The translations under genes and the position numbers were made by a program. From UBA922 sp964565405 (lineage in GTDB: Bacteria; Patescibacteriota; Patescibacteriia; Magasanikbacterales; UBA922), in assembly GCA_964565405.1 (NCBI GenBank), contig CAZMEW010000003.1, positions 13,841-77,840 on the forward strand: 64,000 nt of DNA, written 5' to 3'. Under the pieces are notes generated by a model. It worked only from the letters and a program-made list of their open reading frames with translations. It ran no database searches and was not told the origin of the DNA. Below are positions 25,889-34,112 of the stretch, one piece after another. Position 1 is the stretch's first letter. Each line of letters opens with the position of its first letter.

Positions 25889-27109
25889 CTACGAATTTGA
25901 ATTATCGAAGTCTTCCAACTGTTCGATCACTTCTCTCAATTCTTTCACCGCTGCTTGTCCATGCGCAGTCAGACTTCCATTCTTTTTTGTTTTTTCAAGC
26001 GCTTCGATTTGTCTACTTGCTCTAGCAATCAGTAACTTAAACACCTTGCGTGATTTTTCTTCCATCTGACCATACCGTTGCTTGAGTGTAAATATTTTGT
26101 GCAGACAGAATATATTCAATAAGGCAAGTAAAATAATTACGCTTACCGCTATGGCCGGTACTATCGGAACATTCACAGCTGAGAGATCTTTTTCTCTCGT
26201 AACGGTCTTTACTTCAATTTTTACAGTCTTTGACACCGGGCTTTTTACTCCCTCTGCATTCGTACTATATAGATAAAGATCAAAAGCACCTCCAATGCTC
26301 ATGGGTTCACTCATGAAGCTAAACTTACCATCATCATTCGCAACTACGTCGTAGTTAAGAATTCTACCATATTGAGACTTGAGCACAATTGAAATTGTAC
26401 TTCTCGGACTCTTGCTTACACCTTGTATTTCGATTTGTTCACCTTCGAAAATTGAAGCGCTGTAGTAGGTTATTTCAGGAGCACTCTCTTGAGCTGGTGT
26501 AGTAACTTCGGTTGATGTTGCAACGGTTTGAGGTGTGGATGTAGCTTTGGCAGGTTCGGCCTTCTCGACCTCTTTCTCTGTGTCTTTTGGTGGCTCAACA
26601 GGTTTTGCTATTACTTCTATACTTATATTTCTTTGTCCCGACAGTATGTCTGTACCCAATCCATCGTTCTCGCGAATTGCAGCACCTGAAAGGTTGATTG
26701 CCGCATTTCCCGCTTTCTTAGCTCTAAACGTCGCAGACAGTACACCGCCTGATCCGGTATAACCCGGATTTGGTATACCTCCATTGAAGCTGATGACCCC
26801 CGTGCTATTGGAGAAACTAGGTACTTCTGCCCATAGAGTAAATATAGACGAACCGTAGCCGAGAGACACAACCTCAACCAAATCGTTTGGATAACTAATG
26901 GTCGCCTCAGCATTGTTGATTGTTTTCCCTTGAGTATTCACTGACACGTTAACAACGAACGTGCTTCCTTCAGTAACTTTTACAACCGATGAATTAAGAG
27001 ACATGGTTGCAGCATTCGCCACCGTAGTACCTAAAAATCCAACACCGACAATAAAGGTGATGAAAAAAAATTTTACGAATAATGACAGGCGATTACTCAT
27101 GTTAGACAT
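25889..27109 (-). CDS. Membrane-anchored protein with a cohesin-like domain
   Basis: This 406-residue protein has a signal peptide (hydrophobic 12-30, likely cleavage after VANA near 33). A cohesin-type domain of about 130 residues follows (MSLNSSVVKVTEGSTFVVNV, NNAEATISYPNDLVEVV, GVISFNGGIPNPGYTGSGG, ENDGLGTDIL). Next come a P/E/T-rich linker (about 175-215), an Ig-like domain (ITYYSASIFEGEQIEIQGVS), one C-terminal span (IVPAIAVSVIILLALLNIFCL) and a cytoplasmic coiled coil with an acidic end. The cohesin fold binds dockerin in cellulosomes; the 1448-residue protein two genes upstream ends in a dockerin-like pair. It is the last gene of the operon and overlaps its upstream neighbour by eight bases. 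Cohesin-like domains also occur outside cellulosomes, so the pairing is an inference. Confidence 0.8.
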   Translation of the reverse strand: MSNMSNRLSLFVKFFFITFIVGVGFLGTTVANAATMSLNSSVVKVTEGSTFVVNVSVNTQGKTINNAEATISYPNDLVEVVSLGYGSSIFTLWAEVPSFSNSTGVISFNGGIPNPGYTGSGGVLSATFRAKKAGNAAINLSGAAIRENDGLGTDILSGQRNISIEVIAKPVEPPKDTEKEVEKAEPAKATSTPQTVATSTEVTTPAQESAPEITYYSASIFEGEQIEIQGVSKSPRSTISIVLKSQYGRILNYDVVANDDGKFSFMSEPMSIGGAFDLYLYSTNAEGVKSPVSKTVKIEVKTVTREKDLSAVNVPIVPAIAVSVIILLALLNIFCLHKIFTLKQRYGQMEEKSRKVFKLLIARASRQIEALEKTKKNGSLTAHGQAAVKELREVIEQLEDFDNSNS

Positions 27110-28010
27110 CTTTTTTCTTTCTTCGGAGTATTATAGCAGAAATGATTACTACCAAGCCAATTATTATTCCCCCCAGAACATACCGGCCAATAGATTTTTG
27201 CAATGGAGAAATTTCCAATAACTGTACATTACCTGCTTTATCAAATGCCGCAATTATTATCTTTGTCGATTGATCTTGATCTTGCAGTACATATTCATTA
27301 CCCGATCTTACTGGATCCCGGTCACCTTCTTTTACTTCAATATGATCAATGCCTGTTTCTGAATCTTCTGCTCGAATAACCAAAAATAATTGTCCATCGT
27401 GTAAACTAGCATCCCTGCCAATCTCAGCGGAGAGTATCTCTGGGGGTGTGTTATCTGAGGAAACTGTATCCCTCCACTGATCTGTCGAAGTTGCCTCTCG
27501 GCTACTAACCGTAATGGTCATTGGTGTCGCCGCAACAGCGACTACTGTACCCTTCCCATCATTAGCAAATGCTGTCACATTAGGAATTACTTTTATCTCT
27601 CCTTTGCTTTGTGGAATCATGAACATTCGAAATAGAAGCTTGTCCGTACCATTTATTCCACCCGGCTCTCCGCCCACAAAGTTAATTGTTTGTGATTCTT
27701 TTACCCACGAAGGTTTTCTGGTCCACAGCGTGAAATCAGCCCCAGCAACGTTGACCTCACGCATCTCAATATCTGACTTAGCAGCTTGAAGGGTCACCGT
27801 ACCTTCGACCACATTAATTGATGTTTTTTCTGTATCTATAAGCACTTCTACTGGGATTACGTCTCCTGCCGCAGTAACTCCTGAAGGAGTGGTCACATAG
27901 ACACGAGCAGCTAATGCGGGCGCCCCTGACAAACCACTTAAAGATAGTAGAAATGACAGTGTAAAAACTTTATATTTTTTGAAAATGAAATTTTGTATTT
28001 TTTTTCGCAT
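27102..28010 (-). CDS. Membrane-anchored protein with a cohesin-like domain (second)
   Basis: This 302-residue protein has a basic N terminus (MRKKIQNFIFKKYK), a signal peptide core (VFTLSFLLSLSGLSGAPALA, likely cleaved near residue 34) and a cohesin-like domain to about 170. The domain contains VYVTTPSGVTAAGDVIPVEV, FTLWTRKPSWVKESQTINFV and ANDGKGTVVAV. The last two echo FTLWAEVPSFSNSTGVISF and ENDGLGTDI of the downstream protein, so the two are distant paralogs. An Ig-like region follows (EILSAEIGRDASLHDGQLFL). It ends with one span (YVLGGIIIGLVVIISAIIL) and RRKKKDV. Outward-facing, anchored at the C terminus. It lies six bases after the dockerin-bearing gene. Confidence 0.75.
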   Translation of the reverse strand: MRKKIQNFIFKKYKVFTLSFLLSLSGLSGAPALAARVYVTTPSGVTAAGDVIPVEVLIDTEKTSINVVEGTVTLQAAKSDIEMREVNVAGADFTLWTRKPSWVKESQTINFVGGEPGGINGTDKLLFRMFMIPQSKGEIKVIPNVTAFANDGKGTVVAVAATPMTITVSSREATSTDQWRDTVSSDNTPPEILSAEIGRDASLHDGQLFLVIRAEDSETGIDHIEVKEGDRDPVRSGNEYVLQDQDQSTKIIIAAFDKAGNVQLLEISPLQKSIGRYVLGGIIIGLVVIISAIILRRKKKDV

Positions 28011-28016
28011 AAAACA

Positions 28017-31000
28017 TCAATTATTTTTTCTCCCCCAATTATACATGAGGATCGAAAAATCAACCGAATCAACTTTCTTATCGAGATTGATATCAGTACA
28101 AGGATTACGAAATGGGAACGGTGTCTTCCAAAAGGCTAATAAGATCGAAAAATCAATTGAATTAACTTTCTGATCATGATTAAAATCTGCCCCACTGCAT
28201 ACATCAGCGGTTACCGTACTCGAAGGAGTGACCACTGGGGTGGCTGGCGGAGCTATTGATCCTCCCCCTCCACCTCCCCCTCCACCTCCCCCTCCATTAT
28301 TTGGTGGAGATGCAGTGTATGTGGCAGTAAATGTGCGCGAAGCACCCGAACTCTCGGTACCAAAGTAGACTACTAATTTAAAATAGTAACTACCAGCTGC
28401 CGGAATTGTTGCGGTTAGTGTGGTATTAAAGTCTTCTCCTGGATTAATAAATTTCGCTGCTGTTGCGTGATATGTATCATTACCGCCACCACATGCATTA
28501 TCTACACTGGTGACCACGCACCATTCATACTGATATTCATATCCACTCAATCCTTCATTGGTAATCGTTATATTCGCAGCAATTGAGGGACCAATCGTAT
28601 CAGCCATAGAATTGATGAGTACTTGGGCTGGACTTGCTGCAACGAGCCAGTAATCATTGGTTTCAATAGTTTTTCCTGTTTCCACTTCTACTGAAATGGT
28701 CGTTTCCCATAATCCACCTTCAGCATTATTGGCAATTGAATAGGTATATTCATAAATACCCGTGTCTACCGCATTCATATTTACACCTGAAACAACTACA
28801 TTTCTGGAAGCGTCATAAAGCGTGACTGTTGGAGTACTCGCTGGAGTGGTCGCAACTGACTGGCTGTCAAAAATATACACTTTGGTTCTATATGTTTTCC
28901 CCGCTGAGACGCTATCAACATCAGACATACGTACGGTCCAACTCGCATCTTCGCTCACCGAAGCAGCGCGTGTTGAAATTGGTGTATCGACATTAGTAGC
29001 AAGCTGTGAACCAATAGATCCAATGGTATTGAGAGTGGAAGTCATTACATTCCACACATCTGCTGCCGTAAGATTATTTCCATAGTTAGTGAGCGTTCGC
29101 GATGCATTGCTCCAAACTGCAGAAACTATGGTTGAGGTCGAATAATCAGTCAAACTCCGGGTTGCTGCCTGCCACACATCAGCTGCGGTAAGTGTACTTG
29201 TCCCGCGTGTTGAGATTTGTGCATCGAGATTATCAACAACCAATTTTCCAATCGAGCCAACACTTGTCAGTGTACTGGTTGCTACTGACCAGATGGACGC
29301 AAGCGATGAAGTTGTAAACTCCACAGAACTCGTAACTGTCCGATTCGCATACGTCCATACATCTGCAGCGCTAATATTATTGAGGGCAGTGATGAGCGAA
29401 CGATTTGATAACAATTCAACTAGTAATCGTGAACTTGAAACCGTGGTATTCTCTGCCAACTGTTTTCCGATTGAGCCAACCGTGGTCAATCCAGATGAAA
29501 GCACGTTCCACACATCTGCAGCAGTAATGTCATTACCGTAGCTTGTGAGAGTACGAGCTGCATTGCTCCAAACTGCAGAAACTATGGTTGAGGTAGCGTA
29601 GTCCGTCAGGCTTCTTGTTGGTGATTGCCATACATCTGAGGCAGTCAGATCACTTGTGCCTCGAGTGGAGATCTGTGTATCTACATTCTCTGCCAACTGT
29701 TTTCCGATTGAACCAACCGTGGTCAATCCAGATGAAAGTGTGTTCCACACATCCGCAGCAGTAATGTCATTACCGTAGTTTGTGAGAGTACGAGCTGCAT
29801 TGCTCCAGATTGCGGCAGTAATAGAAGATGTTGCGTAATCGCTCAGAGTTCTGTTTGCTGAGACCCACACATCTGCAGCGGTCAAATTACTCGTACCTCT
29901 TGTTGAAACTTGCGCATCGAGATTATCAACAACCAATTTTCCAATCGAGCCAACACTACTCAGCGCACTCGTAGCAACAGACCAAATCTCCTGTCTTGAA
30001 GTTGTAGCAACATCTACAGCTCCTGTGAGACTTCGATTCGCGTATGACCACACATCAGTGGCACTAATATTATTTAGTGCGTTGATGAGTACTCTATTTG
30101 CAAGTACTTCATCATACACTCCGGAACTTGAAACGCTGGTATTTTCTGCTAATTGTCTTCCAATAGACCCTGCAGTGACTAAACTACTCGTAGGGGTAGA
30201 CCAGATTGCGACACGTGAGGAGGTTGTAATATCTACTAATCCAGTAAGACTACGATCGGTATGTGCCCACACATCTGCGGCGCTAATATTATTTAGTGCA
30301 TTAATCAATGCTTGATTAGCCAATAATTCACTAAGTAATCGTGAACTTGAAACCGTGGTATTCTCTGCCAACTGTTTTCCGATTGAACCAACCGTGGTCA
30401 ATCCAGATGAAAGTGTGTTCCACACATCCGCAGCAGTAATGTCATTACCGTAGTTTGTGAGAGTACGAGCTGCATTGCTCCAGATTGCGGCAGTAATAGA
30501 AGATGTTGCGTAATCGCTCAGAGTTCTGTTTGCTGAGACCCACACATCTGCAGCGGTCAAATTACTCGTACCTCTTGTTGAAACTTGCGCATCGAGATTA
30601 TCAACAACCAATTTTCCAATCGAGCCAACACTACTCAGCGCACTCGTAGCAACAGACCAAATCTCCTGTCTTGAAGTTGTAGCAACATCTACAGCTCCTG
30701 TGAGACTTCGATTCGCGTATGACCACACATCAGTGGCACTAATATTATTTAGTGCGTTGATGAGTACTCTATTTGCAAGTACTTCATCATACACTCCGGA
30801 ACTTGAAACGCTGGTATTTTCTGCTAATTGTCTTCCAATAGACCCTGCAGTGACTAAACTACTCGTAGGGGTAGACCAGATTGCGGTAACAATCGATGAG
30901 GTAGCATAATCAGTCAGGCTTCGAGTTGCGGCTTGCCACACGTCGGTTGCAGTAAGATTACTAATTCCCCTACTCGAAACTTGTGCATCGAGATTATCAA

Positions 31001-32363
31001 CAACCAATTTTCCAATCGAGCCAAAGCTTGTCAATGTATTGGTAGCAACTGACCAGATGGACGCAAGTGAAGAAGTTGAAAATTCTACTGAACTACTCAC
31101 TGTTCTTGTGGCGTAGGACCACACATCTGCAGCACTAATATTATTCAACCCACTAATGAGTGATTGATTTTGAGTAATTTGATTTAGGAGAAGCGAGCTA
31201 GAGACGGTAGTATTTTCCGCCAACTGTTTTCCGATCGAACCAGTGGTATTGAATGTAGAAGTGAGAGCATTCCATACATCGGCCGCTGTAATGTCATTTC
31301 CATAGCTGGTGAGCGTACGTGCTGAATTTGCCCATACGCCTAATGCGATCGAAGTCGTTGCGTAGTCAGTCAAACTTCTAGTTGCTGCATTCCATACATC
31401 GGCCGCAGAAAGTGTACTCGTACCACGAGATGAAATCTGTGCGTCAAGATTCGTTGCGATAACTTTACCGATTGAACCAAATTGACTAAATGAAGAAGTA
31501 GGTACGGTCCAAACTGAGGCAGAAATGCTCGAAGTTGCGTAGTCAGTGAGCGTGCGTCCGCTGTATGCCCAGACGTCTGCAGCGCTAATATTATTAAGCG
31601 CTGAAATAAGCGAACGATTTGCAATAACTTCAGTTATGATGGAACTTGTTGCTGATTGTACGGTTGAAGATACGAATGCCTGACTTGCCAAAATTCCCCC
31701 ATCAGTCAGAGTATTCGTCGTTAATCTACGACTAGGAGAAGCTACATCACTCCAGATATCAGCAAGGAGGGTTCCAAAGCTACTCAAGGTACGACTAGGA
31801 TTACTCCAGATATCAGAGATAAGAGACCCGAAACTACTCAGCGTTCGACTTGAAGCATTCCAAATATCATCCGCAATCGATACTCCTGAGGTTAATGTTC
31901 TAACCGCGCTATTCCAGACTGCCGATGCAATTGAGGAAGTGGAAACCGCAGTATTTCCAATGATAAATGTTTTGTCTACTTTTGCTAAATCACCTCCTAC
32001 TACGCTACCACAGGTGATTGTGGTAGGCCAGGTTCCCTCAGTTGAAGTCGCACTAAATGTATATGATTGCCATCCATTTGTACTTGTTGCCAAAGTAGTG
32101 GTTGGAACCACCACAACGCCTGATGCATTTTGAATAACAATTGAACATGAAGACGTTGCTGGCTGAAAATTATCATCATAAATAAACTCGCCGATAACCA
32201 CAGATTCATTGGGTCCATATTTTGGATATCCTTCAGCAAAAGTCGCAGTAGAAGACAAACTGAAGCCGATGAGTGCAATAATTACAAAAAACACCAGTGG
32301 AAGAAGAAATTGGTGGACGGGGCTGACAAGCTTGCGATATACGAAAAAACAAAAATTAATCAC
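28017..32363 (-). CDS. Giant repeat protein with C-terminal dockerin-like domain
   Basis: This 1448-residue secreted protein has an N-terminal hydrophobic signal (about 17-38, then STATFAEG). Residues about 140-1130 are degenerate repeats built on ISAADVWxxxxRTLT, GSIGKQLAENT and LVVDNLDAQ. Such VW...RTLT repeats remind me of phage fibre sequences. An Ig-like region, another beta-rich segment, a glycine linker and a C-terminal pair of calcium loops follow: DFNHDQKVNSIDFSIL and DINLDKKVDSVDFSIL. These match the duplicated DxNxDxxVNxxD pattern of type I dockerins. Dockerins dock onto cohesins, and two cohesin-like membrane proteins follow in the operon. An exact 526-bp internal duplication is present. 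The gene starts 40 bases after tatA. Confidence 0.85.
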   Translation of the reverse strand: MINFCFFVYRKLVSPVHQFLLPLVFFVIIALIGFSLSSTATFAEGYPKYGPNESVVIGEFIYDDNFQPATSSCSIVIQNASGVVVVPTTTLATSTNGWQSYTFSATSTEGTWPTTITCGSVVGGDLAKVDKTFIIGNTAVSTSSIASAVWNSAVRTLTSGVSIADDIWNASSRTLSSFGSLISDIWSNPSRTLSSFGTLLADIWSDVASPSRRLTTNTLTDGGILASQAFVSSTVQSATSSIITEVIANRSLISALNNISAADVWAYSGRTLTDYATSSISASVWTVPTSSFSQFGSIGKVIATNLDAQISSRGTSTLSAADVWNAATRSLTDYATTSIALGVWANSARTLTSYGNDITAADVWNALTSTFNTTGSIGKQLAENTTVSSSLLLNQITQNQSLISGLNNISAADVWSYATRTVSSSVEFSTSSLASIWSVATNTLTSFGSIGKLVVDNLDAQVSSRGISNLTATDVWQAATRSLTDYATSSIVTAIWSTPTSSLVTAGSIGRQLAENTSVSSSGVYDEVLANRVLINALNNISATDVWSYANRSLTGAVDVATTSRQEIWSVATSALSSVGSIGKLVVDNLDAQVSTRGTSNLTAADVWVSANRTLSDYATSSITAAIWSNAARTLTNYGNDITAADVWNTLSSGLTTVGSIGKQLAENTTVSSSRLLSELLANQALINALNNISAADVWAHTDRSLTGLVDITTSSRVAIWSTPTSSLVTAGSIGRQLAENTSVSSSGVYDEVLANRVLINALNNISATDVWSYANRSLTGAVDVATTSRQEIWSVATSALSSVGSIGKLVVDNLDAQVSTRGTSNLTAADVWVSANRTLSDYATSSITAAIWSNAARTLTNYGNDITAADVWNTLSSGLTTVGSIGKQLAENVDTQISTRGTSDLTASDVWQSPTRSLTDYATSTIVSAVWSNAARTLTSYGNDITAADVWNVLSSGLTTVGSIGKQLAENTTVSSSRLLVELLSNRSLITALNNISAADVWTYANRTVTSSVEFTTSSLASIWSVATSTLTSVGSIGKLVVDNLDAQISTRGTSTLTAADVWQAATRSLTDYSTSTIVSAVWSNASRTLTNYGNNLTAADVWNVMTSTLNTIGSIGSQLATNVDTPISTRAASVSEDASWTVRMSDVDSVSAGKTYRTKVYIFDSQSVATTPASTPTVTLYDASRNVVVSGVNMNAVDTGIYEYTYSIANNAEGGLWETTISVEVETGKTIETNDYWLVAASPAQVLINSMADTIGPSIAANITITNEGLSGYEYQYEWCVVTSVDNACGGGNDTYHATAAKFINPGEDFNTTLTATIPAAGSYYFKLVVYFGTESSGASRTFTATYTASPPNNGGGGGGGGGGGGSIAPPATPVVTPSSTVTADVCSGADFNHDQKVNSIDFSILLAFWKTPFPFRNPCTDINLDKKVDSVDFSILMYNWGRKNN
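29685..30210 (-). repeat. Exact 526-bp internal duplication, copy A
   Basis: By eye, every base matches 30360-30885, at an offset of 675 bases (225 codons, in frame). It lies within the dockerin-bearing repeat gene. Confidence 0.93.
30360..30885 (-). repeat. Exact 526-bp internal duplication, copy B
   Basis: Copy identical to 29685-30210. The surrounding repeats are diverged, so this duplication is much younger than the array. Confidence 0.93.
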
Positions 32364-32402
32364 AAAACCCCAATAAAATAAAACACATTATTCTCTATTC
32401 TC

Positions 32403-32576
32403 TTATTTCTTTTTTATCTGACCAGCAGAGGAGGTATCTTCATCTTTGAACGCTCCCTTGAGGTGTCGTACGGCCTCGACGATGCTCTTTGCTAATTCCG
32501 GAATCTTTTTTGAGCCAAATAAAACGAGTAATACTACTGCGAGAATTACTATCTCTCGTGTTCCGAGTCCAAACAT
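32403..32576 (-). CDS. tatA: Twin-arginine translocase subunit TatA/TatE
   Basis: A 57-residue frame from ATG 32576-32574 to TAA at 32405-32403 encodes MFGLGTREIVILAVVLLVLF followed by GSKKIPELAKSIVEAVRHLKG. This is the classic TatA pattern: an N-terminal membrane helix, a hinge with FG and KKIPEL, an amphipathic helix and a polar tail (FKDEDTSSAGQIKKK). TatA oligomers form the export pore for folded proteins. It lies 9 bases downstream of tatC. It is short for TatA but complete. The window has no separate TatB, as in minimal TatAC systems. Confidence 0.93.
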   Translation of the reverse strand: MFGLGTREIVILAVVLLVLFGSKKIPELAKSIVEAVRHLKGAFKDEDTSSAGQIKKK

Positions 32577-32585
32577 ACGCGTATG

Positions 32586-33311
32586 TTAATTAATGATTAA
32601 AGAATTACGTTTTCGATTACACATAATCGTCAGTTCATATAGCAGTATCAGCGGCACCACCATCACCAACAATGATACACCATCAGTAGGAGGAAGTAAA
32701 GAAGTTATAATGAATAAAACTAACACTGCATGTCTTCTGTGACGTTTGAGAAAAGTAGCGTCCATAATATTCAATCTCATAAGCAGTGAAAGAATGATCG
32801 GAAACAAGAAGACAACTCCCAAAAGTACAGAGGTTAGGATAATTTGAGATAAAAATTTACTGATATCCCAATAATTTTGTATTCCAAGTCCCATGTTAAT
32901 TTCTGCAATAACTCCGAATGAATAATAGATAGTACTAAACCCATACACACACCCTCCTAAAAATAACACCAAACCAAGTGGTATCAATAAGATAAAAATT
33001 ATTTTTTCTCGACGGACCAATCCGTCTTTGAGAAAAGAAAAGATGTGATACATGATGATCGGCAATGTTGCGATAATTGCGATAAAGATACCTGTATCCA
33101 TTGAGAGATCGAGAAATTGGAATGGCGAAGTCGCCACAATTGCAACATCCTTAATCGGCAGATACGGGCTTGCGAACCTGAACAGCGGGACGGTTAAAAA
33201 AAATCCAACAATAAAAAAGAACAAGAAAAAGAGCGCGATACGATGTATACGACGTCGCAACTCGTCTAGATAAGCTACGTATGGTGCGAACTTTTTATTA
33301 TTTTCAAGCAT
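32586..33311 (-). CDS. tatC: Twin-arginine translocase subunit TatC
   Basis: This 241-residue multi-pass membrane protein is the receptor of the Tat pathway and recognises signal peptides. The family opening is visible: a cytoplasmic segment YVAYLDELRRRIHRIALFF (HLxELRxR type), then six hydrophobic segments. A periplasmic stretch contains FRFASPYLPIKDVAIVATSPFQF (here starting LFRFASPY). The first cytoplasmic loop has FLKDGLVRREK. It is embedded in an operon with one predicted Tat-signal protein, not with housekeeping genes, suggesting a dedicated translocase. Confidence 0.95.
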   Translation of the reverse strand: MLENNKKFAPYVAYLDELRRRIHRIALFFLFFFIVGFFLTVPLFRFASPYLPIKDVAIVATSPFQFLDLSMDTGIFIAIIATLPIIMYHIFSFLKDGLVRREKIIFILLIPLGLVLFLGGCVYGFSTIYYSFGVIAEINMGLGIQNYWDISKFLSQIILTSVLLGVVFLFPIILSLLMRLNIMDATFLKRHRRHAVLVLFIITSLLPPTDGVSLLVMVVPLILLYELTIMCNRKRNSLIIN

Positions 33312-33331
33312 ATATCAGACGTTTCTCCTGC

Positions 33332-33517
33332 CTATTCTGACATGATAAAGATATTTCCCCCACCTCCACCAACCACTTCAGGAACTTCTACACATAACAA
33401 CGACCCATCTTTTTCTATTAAAATATCAGCAGGAACATACCCTGCATTTCCTGCAGGTACCTCTAATATAAAATCCTGTCCATCACCTGATTGAGCTAAT
33501 ATATCATTGATAGCCAT
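33332..33517 (-). CDS. Small acidic protein, 61 residues, in the Tat operon
   Basis: I do not recognise this protein. It reads MAINDILAQSGDGQDFILEV, continues as a short beta-rich sequence (AGYVPADILIEKDGSLLCVEV) and ends with a glycine run and NIFIMSE. It lacks a signal peptide. It lies four bases after the gene at 33522 and 20 before tatC, so the operon context supports it as real. It resembles small phage virion accessory proteins only in general character. Confidence 0.65.
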   Translation of the reverse strand: MAINDILAQSGDGQDFILEVPAGNAGYVPADILIEKDGSLLCVEVPEVVGGGGGNIFIMSE

Positions 33518-33521
33518 AGAC

Positions 33522-34106
33522 TTACGTCGATTCTAGACCATTATCGGTACTTGTCATTGTCTCCATTACTTGTTCTATCTCTGGCGTTGTGGTTGTTGTA
33601 TTTGCGACCACATTTTCATCAACAGAAATTGTTGATGTTTGATCTACTGGAGGAACCTCGGTGGTCACCGGGGTAGTCGTAGAGCCTGACTCAGTACTTC
33701 CATTAGTACCCTCTATCTCAGGTACTGATTCAGCCTCAGGTAACGTATCAGTTTCAACAACTGGCGTTTCGACTTTTTCGGTAGTCGCTTCTTCTATCAC
33801 CTCGCCTGATTCTTGAGGCACTATCTGTTCGACCACCTTGTCAACGGCAACTTGTTGACTATCTTTACCAAACAGACTTACTGGATCAAGTTTGATAATT
33901 TCAGCCATCAAATCATCCGGGTTTGATATAGAGTATACTATCCCACCATAAGCAATAAATTTTGCTTCATACCGGCACGCAGGTTCTTCAGGAAACGCAC
34001 TTGAAGCACAAATAATCGAATCCCCATCATTATAATAACCCGTTGGATCATAGACCACAATTCCCGGATTATCCTTTAGAGTCTGACCCTTAGTTAGATA
34101 GATCAT
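33522..34106 (-). CDS. Acidic low-complexity-tail protein, 194 residues
   Basis: I do not recognise this protein. The first about 75 residues (MIYLTKGQTLKDNPGIVVYD ... YEAKFIAYGGIVYSISNPDD) look like a small folded domain with two cysteines. The rest is rich in Glu, Thr, Val and Ser (VETPVVETDTLPEAESVPEI), like a flexible linker. There is no signal peptide. It is packed between the three large paralogs and the 61-residue protein with gaps of 4-6 bases, which makes a role in the same assembly likely. Confidence 0.7.
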   Translation of the reverse strand: MIYLTKGQTLKDNPGIVVYDPTGYYNDGDSIICASSAFPEEPACRYEAKFIAYGGIVYSISNPDDLMAEIIKLDPVSLFGKDSQQVAVDKVVEQIVPQESGEVIEEATTEKVETPVVETDTLPEAESVPEIEGTNGSTESGSTTTPVTTEVPPVDQTSTISVDENVVANTTTTTPEIEQVMETMTSTDNGLEST

Positions 34107-34112
34107 AAAAAA

